Origin: Flammeovirgaceae bacterium BBD 1991-12
GTDB lineage: Bacteria; Bacteroidota; Bacteroidia; Cytophagales; Cyclobacteriaceae
Direction: 5' to 3'
NCBI GenBank assembly: GCA_001657315.1
Contig: LYSV01000071.1
Location: 1 to 64,000, forward strand
DNA: 64,000 nt
Position 1 is the stretch's first letter. Each line of letters begins with the position of its first letter. The notes beneath the pieces are model-generated. The model was given only the letters and a program-made list of their open reading frames with translations. It did not search any database and had not been told where the DNA came from. Below are positions 9,169 through 22,710 of this stretch, in pieces. Both the position numbers and the translations under genes were made by a program.

Positions 9169-9915
9169 ATGAAATACTTGCTCATTTTCCTCTTTTTATC
9201 TACGACTATGGCCCAGAGTCAGAACAAATACTTTGCATTAACCTATACTACGGGCGATCGGTGGGACCGCTCGCTGGCCACTGATGAACAGCCCTATTTC
9301 AAGGAACATTCACGCCACCTTACTGAATTACGTAAAACGGGTAAGATAGCGCTTGGTGCCCGTTATGCAGATATTGGGCTGATCATTCTTAATGTGAAGG
9401 ACGAAAACGAAGCCAGGGATATTGTAGCTCAGGACATTTCTGTCAAAAACGGTACCTTCAAGGCATCTTTGCACGCCTTCAATACCTTTTACCCGGGCTC
9501 CGTGGGGCTGGATGACTCGCAGGAAGCGGACAGTGAAACCCCCATGAATACCGCCCAGAATTTTCAGATACCAGTAGATGACTTTGATCGGGCCCACCGG
9601 TTTTACAGTACCGTGATGGGGTATGAGCTGGTCAGGATGGAACATCAGGGAGCAAGTCTGGGTATTTTCCGGTTTAACGGACAGCAGGGAGGCGCAGGTG
9701 GAATGCTCATCAAAAGTGAAGGGTTGAGTCCTTCCAAAACCGGCACCATGGTCTACCTCGATACCGGTAAGGATCTTCAACCCTACCTGGAGCGTGTGAC
9801 GGTCGGCAAAGGGAGTGTGGTGATTGAAAAGACATCACTGGGACCTGATATGGGATATTTTGCCATATTTGACGATACAGAAGGCAATAGGGTAGGACTG
9901 TATTCTAAGGAATAG
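9169..9915 (+). CDS. Secreted YciI-like/VOC (glyoxalase) two-domain protein
   Basis: Signal peptide; N-terminal YciI-like segment; C-terminal NFQIPVDDFDRAHRFYSTVMGYEL...DTEGNRVGLYS typical VOC. Confidence 0.75.
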   Translation: MKYLLIFLFLSTTMAQSQNKYFALTYTTGDRWDRSLATDEQPYFKEHSRHLTELRKTGKIALGARYADIGLIILNVKDENEARDIVAQDISVKNGTFKASLHAFNTFYPGSVGLDDSQEADSETPMNTAQNFQIPVDDFDRAHRFYSTVMGYELVRMEHQGASLGIFRFNGQQGGAGGMLIKSEGLSPSKTGTMVYLDTGKDLQPYLERVTVGKGSVVIEKTSLGPDMGYFAIFDDTEGNRVGLYSKE

Positions 9916-10041
9916 ACCCGGCTTACTATTTAACCCAGTGGCAAATGCCTGATCATTGTATTGCGAAAGCACACAACCATCCACTCAGCTGTGAACCCTA
10001 TCCCAGCACCTTTTGCGTCTCCGCGGTGTTTGGAATTAAGT

Positions 10042-11313
10042 CTAATCCAGATAATAATTCAGCGTATCCAAAAGGTCAGCAGCTCTCAGGTCTTTCGCCA
10101 CTATCCTGCCCTCATCATTGATCAAAAATGAGGTCGGGTATCCGGTGATGTTGTAAAGGTAAACAATATCCTGATCCTTGTCTGATAAGATCTGCGGCCA
10201 GGTGATGTTGCGTTTTTCCAGTATATCCCTTAGCGCCTCAGGACGATCAGAGGCAACCCCCAGAAATTCAACTCTAGTGTGATCAATTTGATGATAGATA
10301 TCTATTAAATCGGGAAGTTCATCAATACACGGTTTGCACCAGCTTCCCCAAAAATCAAGGTAGAGATACCGGCCCCGGTAATCAGACAACCTAATGAGAT
10401 CCCCCGTTGTAAACTCGCTTGCTTCAAAAGGCCTGGCATGAAAACCCACCTGTGTAGAAAACAACACTGTGTCCGAAGGTAGTTTTTTCAGTTGTAACAC
10501 CTGCCTGTCATAATCCACACCGAGGTTCTGAAAGAAAGTGCCATTGATACCAAGGAACTCATTCTTTTCGACAATACCGCTGATTACAGAGGAGCCCGGA
10601 TCATACAATCCAACCACCGCCTCTTCACTAAAAGTGGGGTCACTGAACCCAAAACTTATTCTGAGTTTCTGTCCATCATAATCAGTGCCGGCATGCCGGG
10701 CAATGGAATATATCAGTGAGCTATCATATTGAGCAATTAAAAACGGGGCCTGAGCTTCGATAACAGCACCACTCATCATGACTTCATAGGACACCGGGAA
10801 ACTATACCGGCTGATTGAGTCGGTAACAGGCCATGCATGTATCAGAAATGGGATCATCTCATCTTCATCTGCAAGATCGAGATCATTGTCACTATCAATC
10901 TTATACCGGATACTACCATCGGGCAAGTGCCCCACCACAATATGTGTAAAGCATTTTATCGGCTCCTCTGACAGTTCCCGTTTTTCAGAGTCCACTTCCC
11001 AGTCTTTAAAATCCTCTTCCGTGATATTACCTGACTTATAATTCTGGAAGATCAATTGATCAACATCAAACCATATCTGAGTTAACACCGGGGCATGCCA
11101 GTTTTCCGGTATTCCGGTGACCTCGTTATTGGTATCCCCCCATAGACTCTTATTCTTTTTCAAATCCATGGACAGCATTCCGAATGAGGGCTCAAACGGA
11201 CCAAAACCATTGAACGCTGATATAGGAAGTTCCATTATCACGTCATCCTGAACACTATTTTCCGTTGAGCAGGATAGCAGGATCAGGAGAAAAAAACCAG
11301 TGTTTCTCAGCAT
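10042..11313 (-). CDS. TlpA-family thioredoxin-like lipoprotein
   Basis: YRGRYLYLDFWGSWCKPCIDELPDLIDIY (WCxPC); lipobox LLILLSC. Confidence 0.88.
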   Translation of the reverse strand: MLRNTGFFLLILLSCSTENSVQDDVIMELPISAFNGFGPFEPSFGMLSMDLKKNKSLWGDTNNEVTGIPENWHAPVLTQIWFDVDQLIFQNYKSGNITEEDFKDWEVDSEKRELSEEPIKCFTHIVVGHLPDGSIRYKIDSDNDLDLADEDEMIPFLIHAWPVTDSISRYSFPVSYEVMMSGAVIEAQAPFLIAQYDSSLIYSIARHAGTDYDGQKLRISFGFSDPTFSEEAVVGLYDPGSSVISGIVEKNEFLGINGTFFQNLGVDYDRQVLQLKKLPSDTVLFSTQVGFHARPFEASEFTTGDLIRLSDYRGRYLYLDFWGSWCKPCIDELPDLIDIYHQIDHTRVEFLGVASDRPEALRDILEKRNITWPQILSDKDQDIVYLYNITGYPTSFLINDEGRIVAKDLRAADLLDTLNYYLD

Positions 11314-11422
11314 TTTACAATTTTTTGATCAGGACTCTCTGAGCTACTTTTCCTACGCCACTCTTTATGGCTGCATTTGAAAAGCCGGCATATCCTCAAC
11401 CCTCAGGTCCGTTCCCCCGGCC

Positions 11423-13732
<2,310 letters not shown>

Positions 13733-13829
13733 TCAACGGGCCAGGAACGTCACGTTCTGCGTTTTGTTAAAATTGGTATAACCGATAGGGTAAAGGATTC
13801 GTTAGTACTGTCCATAAACATCTGAAAAA

Positions 13830-14405
13830 ATGTCGCAGATAACATTTTTTATTCTTTGCCTGATGAGTACCTTATCTCCGGTGACCGCTGAAACGTCGTC
13901 TGTGGATGTATGTCTGAGCGCTGAAGAAAAGAAGCTTTTTAAGATCATCAATCATTACCGCCGATCAAAAAAGCTGGAGGCTATTCCTTTTTCCGCCAGC
14001 CTTACCATGGTGGCTCAGGTACATGCCAAAGACCTGGCAGAGAATTATGACTTTGATCCCAGGGGTAAATGCAACCCACACAGTTGGTCCAACAAGGGCG
14101 AATGGGAAGCCTGTTGTTACACCAATGATCACAAGCAGGCGCAATGTATGTGGGATAAACCAATGGAAATAGCAGGATACAACAGCCCGGGATATGAGAT
14201 TGCCTATTTCAGTTCGGCTGGCGCCAATGCCGAAGAAGGATTATCGGGCTGGAAAAAAAGCCCGAGTCATAACCCGTTGATCCTCAATGAAGGTATGTGG
14301 GAACAGGCGAAATGGCGTGCCATAGGTGTGGGTATCTACAGGGAGTATGCAGTGGTATGGTTCGGACAACTGGACGATGATTCGGAGATAGAGCTTTGTG
14401 AATAG
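13830..14405 (+). CDS. CAP/SCP domain secreted protein
   Basis: EEKKLFKIINHYRRSKKLEAIPFSASLTMVAQVHAKDLAENY...WEQAKWRAIGVGI. Confidence 0.85.
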   Translation: MSQITFFILCLMSTLSPVTAETSSVDVCLSAEEKKLFKIINHYRRSKKLEAIPFSASLTMVAQVHAKDLAENYDFDPRGKCNPHSWSNKGEWEACCYTNDHKQAQCMWDKPMEIAGYNSPGYEIAYFSSAGANAEEGLSGWKKSPSHNPLILNEGMWEQAKWRAIGVGIYREYAVVWFGQLDDDSEIELCE

Positions 14406-14458
14406 CCGGTTTGTTCGATGTTCAAAGTTCAACGTTGAAAATTACCAGCGTTGAGAAA

Positions 14459-15277
14459 TCAGTACTGCTCATTTTCGTTCGGGAAATCCTTCGACTTAAC
14501 GTCCCGGATATAATTGCCCACGGCATCCGTGATCATGGCATCCAGATCCGCATAACGCCTTAGGAAACGGGGCTGGAATTCCTTGGTAATACCCAGCATG
14601 TCCTGCATCACCAAAACCTGTCCATCGACATGGGGGCCGGCACCGATCCCGATCATGGGAATGGAAACCTCTTCTGCCACTTTCTTTCCAAGTTCAGCGG
14701 GTATTTTTTCAAGCACAATACCAAAACAACCACATTCTTCCAGCAAATGCGCATCTTCCAGCAATTTGGCAGCCTCAGCCTCCTCCCTGGCACGCACGGT
14801 GTAGGTGCCAAACTTGTATATGGATTGCGGGGTAAGACCCAAATGTCCCATCACCGGCACACCGGCGCTTAGTATTCTCTCCACGGATTCCCTTATCTCG
14901 CTTCCTCCTTCCATTTTTACGGCATGAGCGCCGGACTCCTTCATGATCCTTATGGCGGAACGAAGCGCCTCTGTGGAGTCACCCTGATATGACCCAAAGG
15001 GTATGTCCACGATCACAAAGGCCCTTTCCACAGCACGTACTACTGAAGTGGCATGGTAGATCATATGATCAAGGGTAATAGGCAAAGTGGTTTCATTTCC
15101 TGCCATTACATTGGAGGCGCTGTCTCCCACCAGCAGCACATCTATACCGGCCGCATCAAGGATTCTTGCCATTGAGTAATCATAGGCGGTGAGCATGGAG
15201 ATCTTCTCTCCCCTGTTTTTCATTTCCTGAAGCTGATGGGTGGTGACCTTCTTTATATCTGCCTTGTGTATTGACAT
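14459..15277 (-). CDS. panB: 3-methyl-2-oxobutanoate hydroxymethyltransferase
   Basis: [51 protein letters not shown], PanB signature. Confidence 0.96.
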   Translation of the reverse strand: MSIHKADIKKVTTHQLQEMKNRGEKISMLTAYDYSMARILDAAGIDVLLVGDSASNVMAGNETTLPITLDHMIYHATSVVRAVERAFVIVDIPFGSYQGDSTEALRSAIRIMKESGAHAVKMEGGSEIRESVERILSAGVPVMGHLGLTPQSIYKFGTYTVRAREEAEAAKLLEDAHLLEECGCFGIVLEKIPAELGKKVAEEVSIPMIGIGAGPHVDGQVLVMQDMLGITKEFQPRFLRRYADLDAMITDAVGNYIRDVKSKDFPNENEQY

Positions 15278-15280
15278 GAT

Positions 15281-16772
15281 CTATATTGTTGATAAGCTAT
15301 TGGGTATAGTGACCGTAAATGTGGTGCCCTCCAGTTCCTGGCTCTCAACCTCGATTGTGGCATTTAGTTTGTCCGCCACTTTTTTCACTATATACAACCC
15401 AAGCCCGGACCCCTCACTTTTTTCCGTGGCCCGATAGAACAAAAATATGAGGCAACTTGGATTGTTCTATCCCCTCTCCGTTATCTTCGACCTTCAGTAT
15501 CAGTTCATCTTCATTTACGATCGCCTCGATGTAAATGTAATGATTATCTTTATCATAACTCCGGTATTTGATAGCATTGGAAATCAGATTATTGAGTATG
15601 ATCCTCACCCGGGTAAGGTCAGATTTGAAAGCCGCTGGCTGAAGCACTTTTGTCTTCGTCTCCAGTCCACTGGTATTGGTGGCATTGTAATAGCTGGAAA
15701 TGGAGTGATTGATCTCCATGAGCAGGTTGATCTCTACGTGAGGGTCATTTACCCGGTCATTACGGGAAATACTCAACAGCTCCATAACCAGTGCATCCAG
15801 GCGTATTACACTGCCCTCAATCTTTTCAATGCACTCTTCCCGTATACTTGGATTTTGTTCCAGCCGGTAAAGATCGATCAGGCCAAGGATAGATCTAAGA
15901 GGCGAGCGCAGATCATGTGAAGCATGGTATACAAAGCTGTCAAGCTCAAAGTTTACCTTTTGCAGCTCCATCAGATTTTCCTTTGTCTGAGTGATGTCTT
16001 TCAGGATACACTCTATGACATTATCGTCAGCATACAAAATGGCGCTGCAGGAGACCCAACCTAATTCGTCACTATCCGTTTTGATTTGCAGCTCGAGATT
16101 ATCCACTGACCCGCCGTCTTCCAGCCGGTTCAGAAATTTCTTACGATCCCTTTCACGAAGAATGTTATAGAAATTTCCGGTTTCATCAGACTTCAGGGAG
16201 ATCAGTTCTCTGGCCTTGTCATTGGCCTCTATGATCCTACCCGTGGACATTTCACAACGGAACATGGCCACCAGGGAATTCTGAAATAAATGCCGGTACT
16301 TTTCCTCACTTTTCTTCAGTGCATTTGCTGCCTCCTTTTGTCTGGTGATATCGGTATGTGAGCCCGATAGCCTTAAGGCACGGCCGCTTTGATCCCGGAT
16401 CACCTGAGCCTTTGACAGGACCCACCGATATCCGCCGTCTGCATGTTTCAGCCGGAATTCCTGATGATAGCCGGGCTCGACCCCCCTGATGTAATCATCC
16501 ATTTTTTTGACTGCCAAAGCCTTATCTTCAGGGTGAAGCAGGTCTTCCCAAAAAGTGGACATATCCAGGGACGTATCATCACTGATCCCCAGCATAGCCT
16601 TCCAGGGCCGGGATACGAATGCGGTGTTGGTTTCAAAATCCCAGTCCCACAATCCTTCCGTGGCTCCATTAGCAGCAGCCTCATATTTATCCAGCTTCTC
16701 CTTCAGCAGTCTTATCTCAAGCTCTTTCTGAATAAGGATATCCCTTAAGTTTTCAGCATCACTTTTCACCAC
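15281..16772 (-). pseudogene. PAS-domain sensor histidine kinase with a frame break before the G2 box
   Basis: ORF 15414-16772 ends ...GIEQSKLPHIFVLSGHGKK*; another minus frame reads FYRATEKSEGSGLGLYIVKKVADKLNATIEVESQELEGTTFTVTIPNSLSTI* down to 15281. Confidence 0.75.
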
Positions 16773-16850
16773 AATTAGTTATCAAGTGTTTTCACTGGTC
16801 AAAATCCCTGAAAGATAAAGGGTGCCTTTTTCTATAACAAATCAATTTCG

Positions 16851-17354
16851 TTACAGAAGGTACACGGCTTTTTGACCCTTTTCCAACTGGACTTCAACGT
16901 GTTCCTTGATGGACGTGGCCAGCTCATAGCCGGTATATTGAGTAGATATTGGGAATTGGGTGTGGCTTCTGTTCACTAAAACGGCAGTTTCGATCTTCTT
17001 GACCCGGATATTCAGAAAGGGTTTCAGGCTGTAGGCCAATGTCCGCCCGGTATATAAAACATCATCAATCAATATGATGGTCTTGTTTTTAAGGTCTTCC
17101 AACTCACAGGTAAGGGATATTTCACTCTGTGTGGGTTTGAATTTATCCAGTTTTATGCCGATGAGCGTCAACTTTATGTCAGAGACTTCCCCAAGGGCTT
17201 TTTCCAGCATTTCCGCCAGCGCATAGCCCTTGTCCATAATACCGGCCAGGACAAGTTCCTTCTCCTTGAAGTTGTTTTCGTAGATCTCAAAAGCAATCCT
17301 TTTGATCTTTTTTCTTACCTGGTCGTCCGTAAGAATAAGGCTCTTTTCTTCCAT
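16851..17354 (-). CDS. Phosphoribosyltransferase family protein (PyrR-like)
   Basis: KTIILIDDVLYTGRTLAYSLKPFL PRPP-binding motif. Confidence 0.85.
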   Translation of the reverse strand: MEEKSLILTDDQVRKKIKRIAFEIYENNFKEKELVLAGIMDKGYALAEMLEKALGEVSDIKLTLIGIKLDKFKPTQSEISLTCELEDLKNKTIILIDDVLYTGRTLAYSLKPFLNIRVKKIETAVLVNRSHTQFPISTQYTGYELATSIKEHVEVQLEKGQKAVYLL

Positions 17355-17358
17355 TTGG

Positions 17359-17823
17359 TTACGGTATTGACAACACCTTGCTATCCTTAAAAGTAGACAA
17401 TATTACCATGGATTGCATATTATCCACCACATCGATATTGCTCACCTTTTCCATCATCAGTTTTTGATAGGTGCTGATGTCCTGTGAAATGATCTTGAGA
17501 ATAAAATCACTTGATCCTGTCACATGATGGCATTCGACGATCTCGTCGATCCTGTCTATGCTGTCAATGAATTTTTCAATATTGTCCTTATTGTGCCCTT
17601 TCAGTGATACCATTACAAAAGTGTTCACTCCCAGCCCCACGGTTTGTGCGTCAAGTTTGGCATGGTAGCTTCTGATGATGCCTGAATTCTCCAGTTTTTT
17701 TACCCTCTCAAGTGTGGGGGCAGGTGAAAGGCCAATTTCCTGTGCAAGTTGGGCGTTGGTGATTTTTGCATTGGATTGAAGTATGTCCAGTATTTTTCTG
17801 TCGGTTTTATCGAGTGCCTTCAT
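17359..17823 (-). CDS. Lrp/AsnC-family transcriptional regulator
   Basis: LDKTDRKILDILQSNAKITNAQLAQEIGLSPAPTLERVKKLENSGII. Confidence 0.93.
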   Translation of the reverse strand: MKALDKTDRKILDILQSNAKITNAQLAQEIGLSPAPTLERVKKLENSGIIRSYHAKLDAQTVGLGVNTFVMVSLKGHNKDNIEKFIDSIDRIDEIVECHHVTGSSDFILKIISQDISTYQKLMMEKVSNIDVVDNMQSMVILSTFKDSKVLSIP

Positions 17824-18021
17824 GTAAGTGCTGTCAGATTAAAGATGCGGCAAAAATAGTTAACAAAAACTATCTTGCGAAGTGCGACACCCATTTTAAC
17901 CACACCCTACTTTAACGGTTTGAGGATTAGCAACTAATCCCAATATTTGGAGGTTATCTCCTCCTGAAGGGCGGAGTTTGTACAGAGCACAGGATGGCAG
18001 GCTGTATTCCCCAGAGGCTGT

Positions 18022-19146
18022 CTATACGTAGTTGTTCAGCATCACCGGCATGACCAGCATCAGGATGTCCTCGTTGTCATCCTTCTCAAGAGGCATGATC
18101 AATCCTGCCTTGTTGGGCTCGGACAAGTAAAGCTCTACCTTATCCGTATCCAGGTTGTTCAGCATCTCGATAAGAAAGCGGGCGTTGAAACCAATCTCAA
18201 TATCCTCACCATCGTGCTCACAGGAAAGGCGCTCATTTGCCTCATTTGCGAAGTCCAGGTCCTCTGCTGAGATCTGAAGCTCACTTCCGGTTATCTTAAG
18301 TCTGACCTGATGTGTGGTTTTATTGGCATAAATGGCAATCCTCTTCAGTGAGCTCAGGAATTCGGACCGGTCGATGGTCATTTTATTGTTATTATCCAGT
18401 GGGATCACGTTTTCGTAGTCCGGGAAACGCTCATCGATAAGCCGGCAGATCATTTTGATATTGTCAAACTTGAAGAAGGCGTTGGATACATTGAATTCTA
18501 CCGTAACGCTTGCATTTTCTGTGGGTAGTGTAGTCTTCAGCAGGTTCAGCGCCTTTCTGGGAATGATGATCGTATTGCCATTGTCAGAAGCCACATCCAC
18601 CCGGCGATAGCGGATAAGACGGTGGCCGTCCGTAGAAACAAAGGTCGTATTGGTATCTGTCAGGTTCATGTACACACCTGTCATCGCCGGCCTGAGCTCA
18701 TCGTTGCTGGTGGCAAAAATGGTGTTGTTGATCGCGCTGGCCAGTACGTCGGTAGACATGTTTACCGAAAAGTCATCCGACACAGCAGGCACCTTGGGAA
18801 AGTCCGTAGCATTTTCCCCGGCCAGCTTGTATCGCCCATTGTCGGAGCTGATCTCCACACTGTAGGTTTCTTCATCAATAGAAAACGTAACGGGCTGCTC
18901 GGGCAGGTTTTTCAACGTCTCCAGCAGGATCCTGGCAGGCACTGCTATGTTACCACTTTCCTTTGACTCTACCTCCAGCTCTGTGATCATCGACGTCTGA
19001 AGATCAGAGGCGGTGACGGTCAATACCCCATCATTGATTTCGAACAGGAAATTTTCGAGGATAGGAACTACGGGATTGGTGGTGATGACGCCGTTGATAC
19101 CGGAAAGTTGCTTCAACAGGGCTGAAGAAGAGACGATGAACTTCAT
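18022..19146 (-). CDS. dnaN: DNA polymerase III beta sliding clamp
   Basis: MKFIVSSSALLKQLSGINGVI...RPAMTGVYMNL...VMPVML. Confidence 0.96.
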   Translation of the reverse strand: MKFIVSSSALLKQLSGINGVITTNPVVPILENFLFEINDGVLTVTASDLQTSMITELEVESKESGNIAVPARILLETLKNLPEQPVTFSIDEETYSVEISSDNGRYKLAGENATDFPKVPAVSDDFSVNMSTDVLASAINNTIFATSNDELRPAMTGVYMNLTDTNTTFVSTDGHRLIRYRRVDVASDNGNTIIIPRKALNLLKTTLPTENASVTVEFNVSNAFFKFDNIKMICRLIDERFPDYENVIPLDNNNKMTIDRSEFLSSLKRIAIYANKTTHQVRLKITGSELQISAEDLDFANEANERLSCEHDGEDIEIGFNARFLIEMLNNLDTDKVELYLSEPNKAGLIMPLEKDDNEDILMLVMPVMLNNYV

Positions 19147-19352
19147 GTACGTAAATATTTATTCTATTTTTTGAAAGGGATGTAATTAAAATTTATAAGG
19201 CGTAAAGGTATAAATAAAATCAATTTTTGGAAATGTGCCCTGAGCTTAATACTGTAGATAATTTGCTGTTTTTGAGCTCTGAATGCAGGTACATGTCATT
19301 TACGGAGATCATCCCGAAAACGGGTATTATATGAAAAGTCATATACATGGTT

Positions 19353-20297
19353 TTATTTCTCCCTTACTTCAAAGAAGTGCCTGGGACGAAGGATCTTCCT
19401 TACCTTTCCAAAATCGAACAAAGCATAACCGGAGGAATCAATACGTCCTATGATCAACTCATTATCTCCTGGGGTATCAAAGAACTCTACAGTATGATCA
19501 TTGCCTCCGACATCCGTGACGATGATGGTGGCCTGAGTGGTACGAAGCTGATCCTGCCAGTTGTTCAGTTCTTCCTGATGCAAATAGTCATTGACATACA
19601 GCAGTGACAGGTCTTCCATGAAGTCCGTGAGCTTTGTGGAATCGGACTGAGGCAACTGGCGAATACTGAGATGCCGGTCCTGAAAGATCACATCAAACCC
19701 GCTGTCCTCCCTGCCGGGGTACAACATGTTCACTTCCTGTAAATTGGCCCAGTTAAGATCAAAAACCAGTGGGTCACGCCAACCGTTTTCGTCCAGTTCA
19801 AAAATACCGGCCAGGTTCACACGGTAGCCAGGGATCTCCACCACGTAGCTCTCCCCTCCTTCTTCCCTAAAGTAGCTCAGTCCACTGTCTGGGTTGCCTG
19901 TTACACTGAAAGCTTTCCGCGTCTCTTTATCTGCGAGAAACCTGACTTCGACGCCACTCACAGTCATCAGACTGTCCACCTCGGCAGTTCGGTTTTTTGC
20001 CACCCTCCTGCGCACCTTATTTTGCTTCAGAATGGCAAACAACACTGTGATACGCTGAGGATCCGCCTTGTACCTGCCATTAACTGTCCAGCCACCGCCG
20101 GAAAACTCCAGCGTATTTTGCTGAGATGTACTCACGAGTTGTACCTGATCGATGGCGGAGACGTTCTGCAACGCAAAAAGATCACGGGGTATACTCAGCC
20201 TGTCCGAAGGGCCGCCGGCAAAATACACCAGAACAGTGGTCACCACTAAGATCATCCAGATAATGAGAAGACGGATATTTTTCTTTCTTTGACTCAT
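19353..20297 (-). CDS. DUF4340-type protein
   Basis: Overlaps gldG by 4 bp; N-terminal TM, DUF4340-like repeats. Confidence 0.7.
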   Translation of the reverse strand: MSQRKKNIRLLIIWMILVVTTVLVYFAGGPSDRLSIPRDLFALQNVSAIDQVQLVSTSQQNTLEFSGGGWTVNGRYKADPQRITVLFAILKQNKVRRRVAKNRTAEVDSLMTVSGVEVRFLADKETRKAFSVTGNPDSGLSYFREEGGESYVVEIPGYRVNLAGIFELDENGWRDPLVFDLNWANLQEVNMLYPGREDSGFDVIFQDRHLSIRQLPQSDSTKLTDFMEDLSLLYVNDYLHQEELNNWQDQLRTTQATIIVTDVGGNDHTVEFFDTPGDNELIIGRIDSSGYALFDFGKVRKILRPRHFFEVREK

Positions 20298-21988
20298 TCT
20301 GTTTTGAATCCGGTATATTTCCTTTTTCTAAGATAAAACCGTGCTACACCATACAGTATCACCAGCACAATGGGCAACACAAGATTGATAGTCTGCCATT
20401 TGAGCTTTTCCCGGTCCGTTTTAACCTTATTCAGCGGTCTTATTCTGATCTCCTTATTGCGTGCGGTAATGATACCATCTTCGTCCAGCATGTAGGAAAG
20501 GGCATTCATCAGAAAGTCTTCATTGGCAAATTCTGCAGGGGCAAAGGGATAAAAGCCCAGCGGTTGCGGCCTTCCGGTGCCGGGGCTTATTTCATTACGG
20601 GCTATATCCCCATCACCCACTATCAGCAACTTACCTTCTGAAATTGAAGCATCTGCAAAGCCCTCTTCCCTCACGCCCTCCGGCTTGAAACGGTTCCTGT
20701 AAACCGACTCAAACCGGCCTTCCAGCAGCCAGGCTACCGGCAGCGCGGAGCGGTCAAGCATTTCCGGAGTGAGATTCTTCCTCAGATCAGTGACCGATAC
20801 CCTGACGGGGGCTGTGACTGTTCTGGAATAATCAGAGGTAAACAGCAGCGGGGTCTTTTTTACACTTGTCGCTCTCACCGTATCAATGGTACTCACAAAT
20901 TTGCCCAGTATACCGTCCATATTATTGGTGACAGGATGATCCCCAAACCGGTTGATGATAGGATAGAACCACCATTTCATCTGCCTGATCTGAGGCTGAT
21001 CACCCACGTTGCCTATGTTTACCGGGTAAAAGGCAGCCGAATTGTCCTGAACAAGGTCAATGTTCACCCGCACACCATATTTAAAAAGCTGATCATCCAG
21101 GTTCAGTTCGTAGGGAAAGGCAAAATTACTTTCGGAAGATGCACTATCCATATTGGTCTGCAGCCTGTCTATAAGCAACATGAGCCTACCGCCTTTCATC
21201 AGGTACTGATCCAGATAGAATTTATCCTGCTCGGAAAATGGTGAAGTTGGTCTGGCTATGATCAAAGCATCAAAACTTTGCAGATCTTCCCGTGCCAGAC
21301 GTACTTCATCTACCTCATAGTTGGATACTAAAGTGAGATTAAAGCTCTCCACTTCCAGTGAATCCATCTCACCATGTCCCCGTACCAGACCTATCTTTTT
21401 TCGTTCGAGGGTGGTAAGACGCCGGATAGCGGAAGCCAGCTCAAATTCCACACCTTCTATGGACTGGTTAAGCTTCTCCTCTGCGGTAGCAGCCCTGTTA
21501 CCACCCAGCAGCATTACTCCTTCCTCTACTCCTCCATAGCTTATCACAGCACCTGGAAAAATCAGCTTCTCCACCCGCTGCCCTTCTTCCTGATCGATCA
21601 CATTGGTAGGCTGTATTCCCCTGGCCATCAGGTCCTGCATGAACTGTCCCCGGGCACTTTCACTCAAAGCAGCACCCGGATCACTGAACGTATATTGAAT
21701 ATTGTCTCCCGAATATACCCTGAACTCCTCTAAAGTCTCCCGGATAGATCGCTGGAGTCTTTTAAAACCAGCATTCAGTTCGCCAGCCAGATATACCTCC
21801 ACATAGACCACATCATCGAGTTCCCTGAGCATCGCTTTGGTGGCAGGTTTTATGGAATACCGCCCCTCTTCAGTCAGATCAAAACGATAGAATGACCTGG
21901 ACGCAATAATATTGGTAAGAACAATGGCTGTGATACCAATGAACAAAGTGAGCAAGTCCCCCAATCTCCGGCTATTCAGATCTACCAT
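20294..21988 (-). CDS. gldG: Gliding motility-associated ABC transporter substrate-binding protein GldG
   Basis: SRSFYRFDLTEEGRYSIKPATKAMLRELDDVVYVEVYLAGELNAGFKRL; in operon with gldF and gldA. Confidence 0.93.
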   Translation of the reverse strand: MVDLNSRRLGDLLTLFIGITAIVLTNIIASRSFYRFDLTEEGRYSIKPATKAMLRELDDVVYVEVYLAGELNAGFKRLQRSIRETLEEFRVYSGDNIQYTFSDPGAALSESARGQFMQDLMARGIQPTNVIDQEEGQRVEKLIFPGAVISYGGVEEGVMLLGGNRAATAEEKLNQSIEGVEFELASAIRRLTTLERKKIGLVRGHGEMDSLEVESFNLTLVSNYEVDEVRLAREDLQSFDALIIARPTSPFSEQDKFYLDQYLMKGGRLMLLIDRLQTNMDSASSESNFAFPYELNLDDQLFKYGVRVNIDLVQDNSAAFYPVNIGNVGDQPQIRQMKWWFYPIINRFGDHPVTNNMDGILGKFVSTIDTVRATSVKKTPLLFTSDYSRTVTAPVRVSVTDLRKNLTPEMLDRSALPVAWLLEGRFESVYRNRFKPEGVREEGFADASISEGKLLIVGDGDIARNEISPGTGRPQPLGFYPFAPAEFANEDFLMNALSYMLDEDGIITARNKEIRIRPLNKVKTDREKLKWQTINLVLPIVLVILYGVARFYLRKRKYTGFKTE

Positions 21989-22710
21989 TTCCTGCTACCC
22001 AAAATCAGTTTAGTGAACATAAGCATAAGTCCGATCATACTGGCAAAATAGACCACATCCCGTGTATCTATCAGTCCCTTACTCAATGCATTATAGTGGT
22101 AAAGTATACCCAGTTGCTCAAGGAAAGGTGACCAGTTCCCCCATACATCAATGGATGCCAGGGATTGAAAACCTGAATAGAAGATGAAGCAGAGGAATAC
22201 CGCTGTGATGAACGAGACTATCTGATTGGTGGTAAAAAGTGAGCTGAGAATACCAATAGCCGTAAAGAGCCCTCCCAACAGGATAAGGCCTACATACGAA
22301 CCTATGACCCCGGCAGTATCAACATTACCCACGGGATCTCCCAATTGATATACAGACCAATAGTATACAAGGGTAGGCAGAACAGCAAAAATGACCAGCA
22401 GCCAGCCGGAAAAGTATTTACCCAAAATGATCTGCCAGTCTGTAAGAGGTTTGGTCAAAAGCAGCTCTATAGTACCGGCTTTTTTCTCCTCGGCAAACAT
22501 GCGCATGGTAATAGCAGGGATCAGGAACATGAAGACATAGGGGCCCAGTGTGAAAAGCGTTTCCATGTCAGCATAGCCATATTCCAGTACGGAGGTATCT
22601 GGAAATACCCACATTAAAAGGCCTATACCCGTGAGGAACACCGCAATGACAATATAGGCGATCAGGGAGTTGAGGAACCCGTTCAATTCTTTAACCAATA
22701 TCTGGATCAT
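21982..22710 (-). CDS. gldF: Gliding motility-associated ABC transporter permease GldF
   Basis: ABC-2 type permease, MFLIPAITMRMFAEEKKAGTIELLLTKPLTDWQIILGKY. Confidence 0.92.
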   Translation of the reverse strand: MIQILVKELNGFLNSLIAYIVIAVFLTGIGLLMWVFPDTSVLEYGYADMETLFTLGPYVFMFLIPAITMRMFAEEKKAGTIELLLTKPLTDWQIILGKYFSGWLLVIFAVLPTLVYYWSVYQLGDPVGNVDTAGVIGSYVGLILLGGLFTAIGILSSLFTTNQIVSFITAVFLCFIFYSGFQSLASIDVWGNWSPFLEQLGILYHYNALSKGLIDTRDVVYFASMIGLMLMFTKLILGSRKW

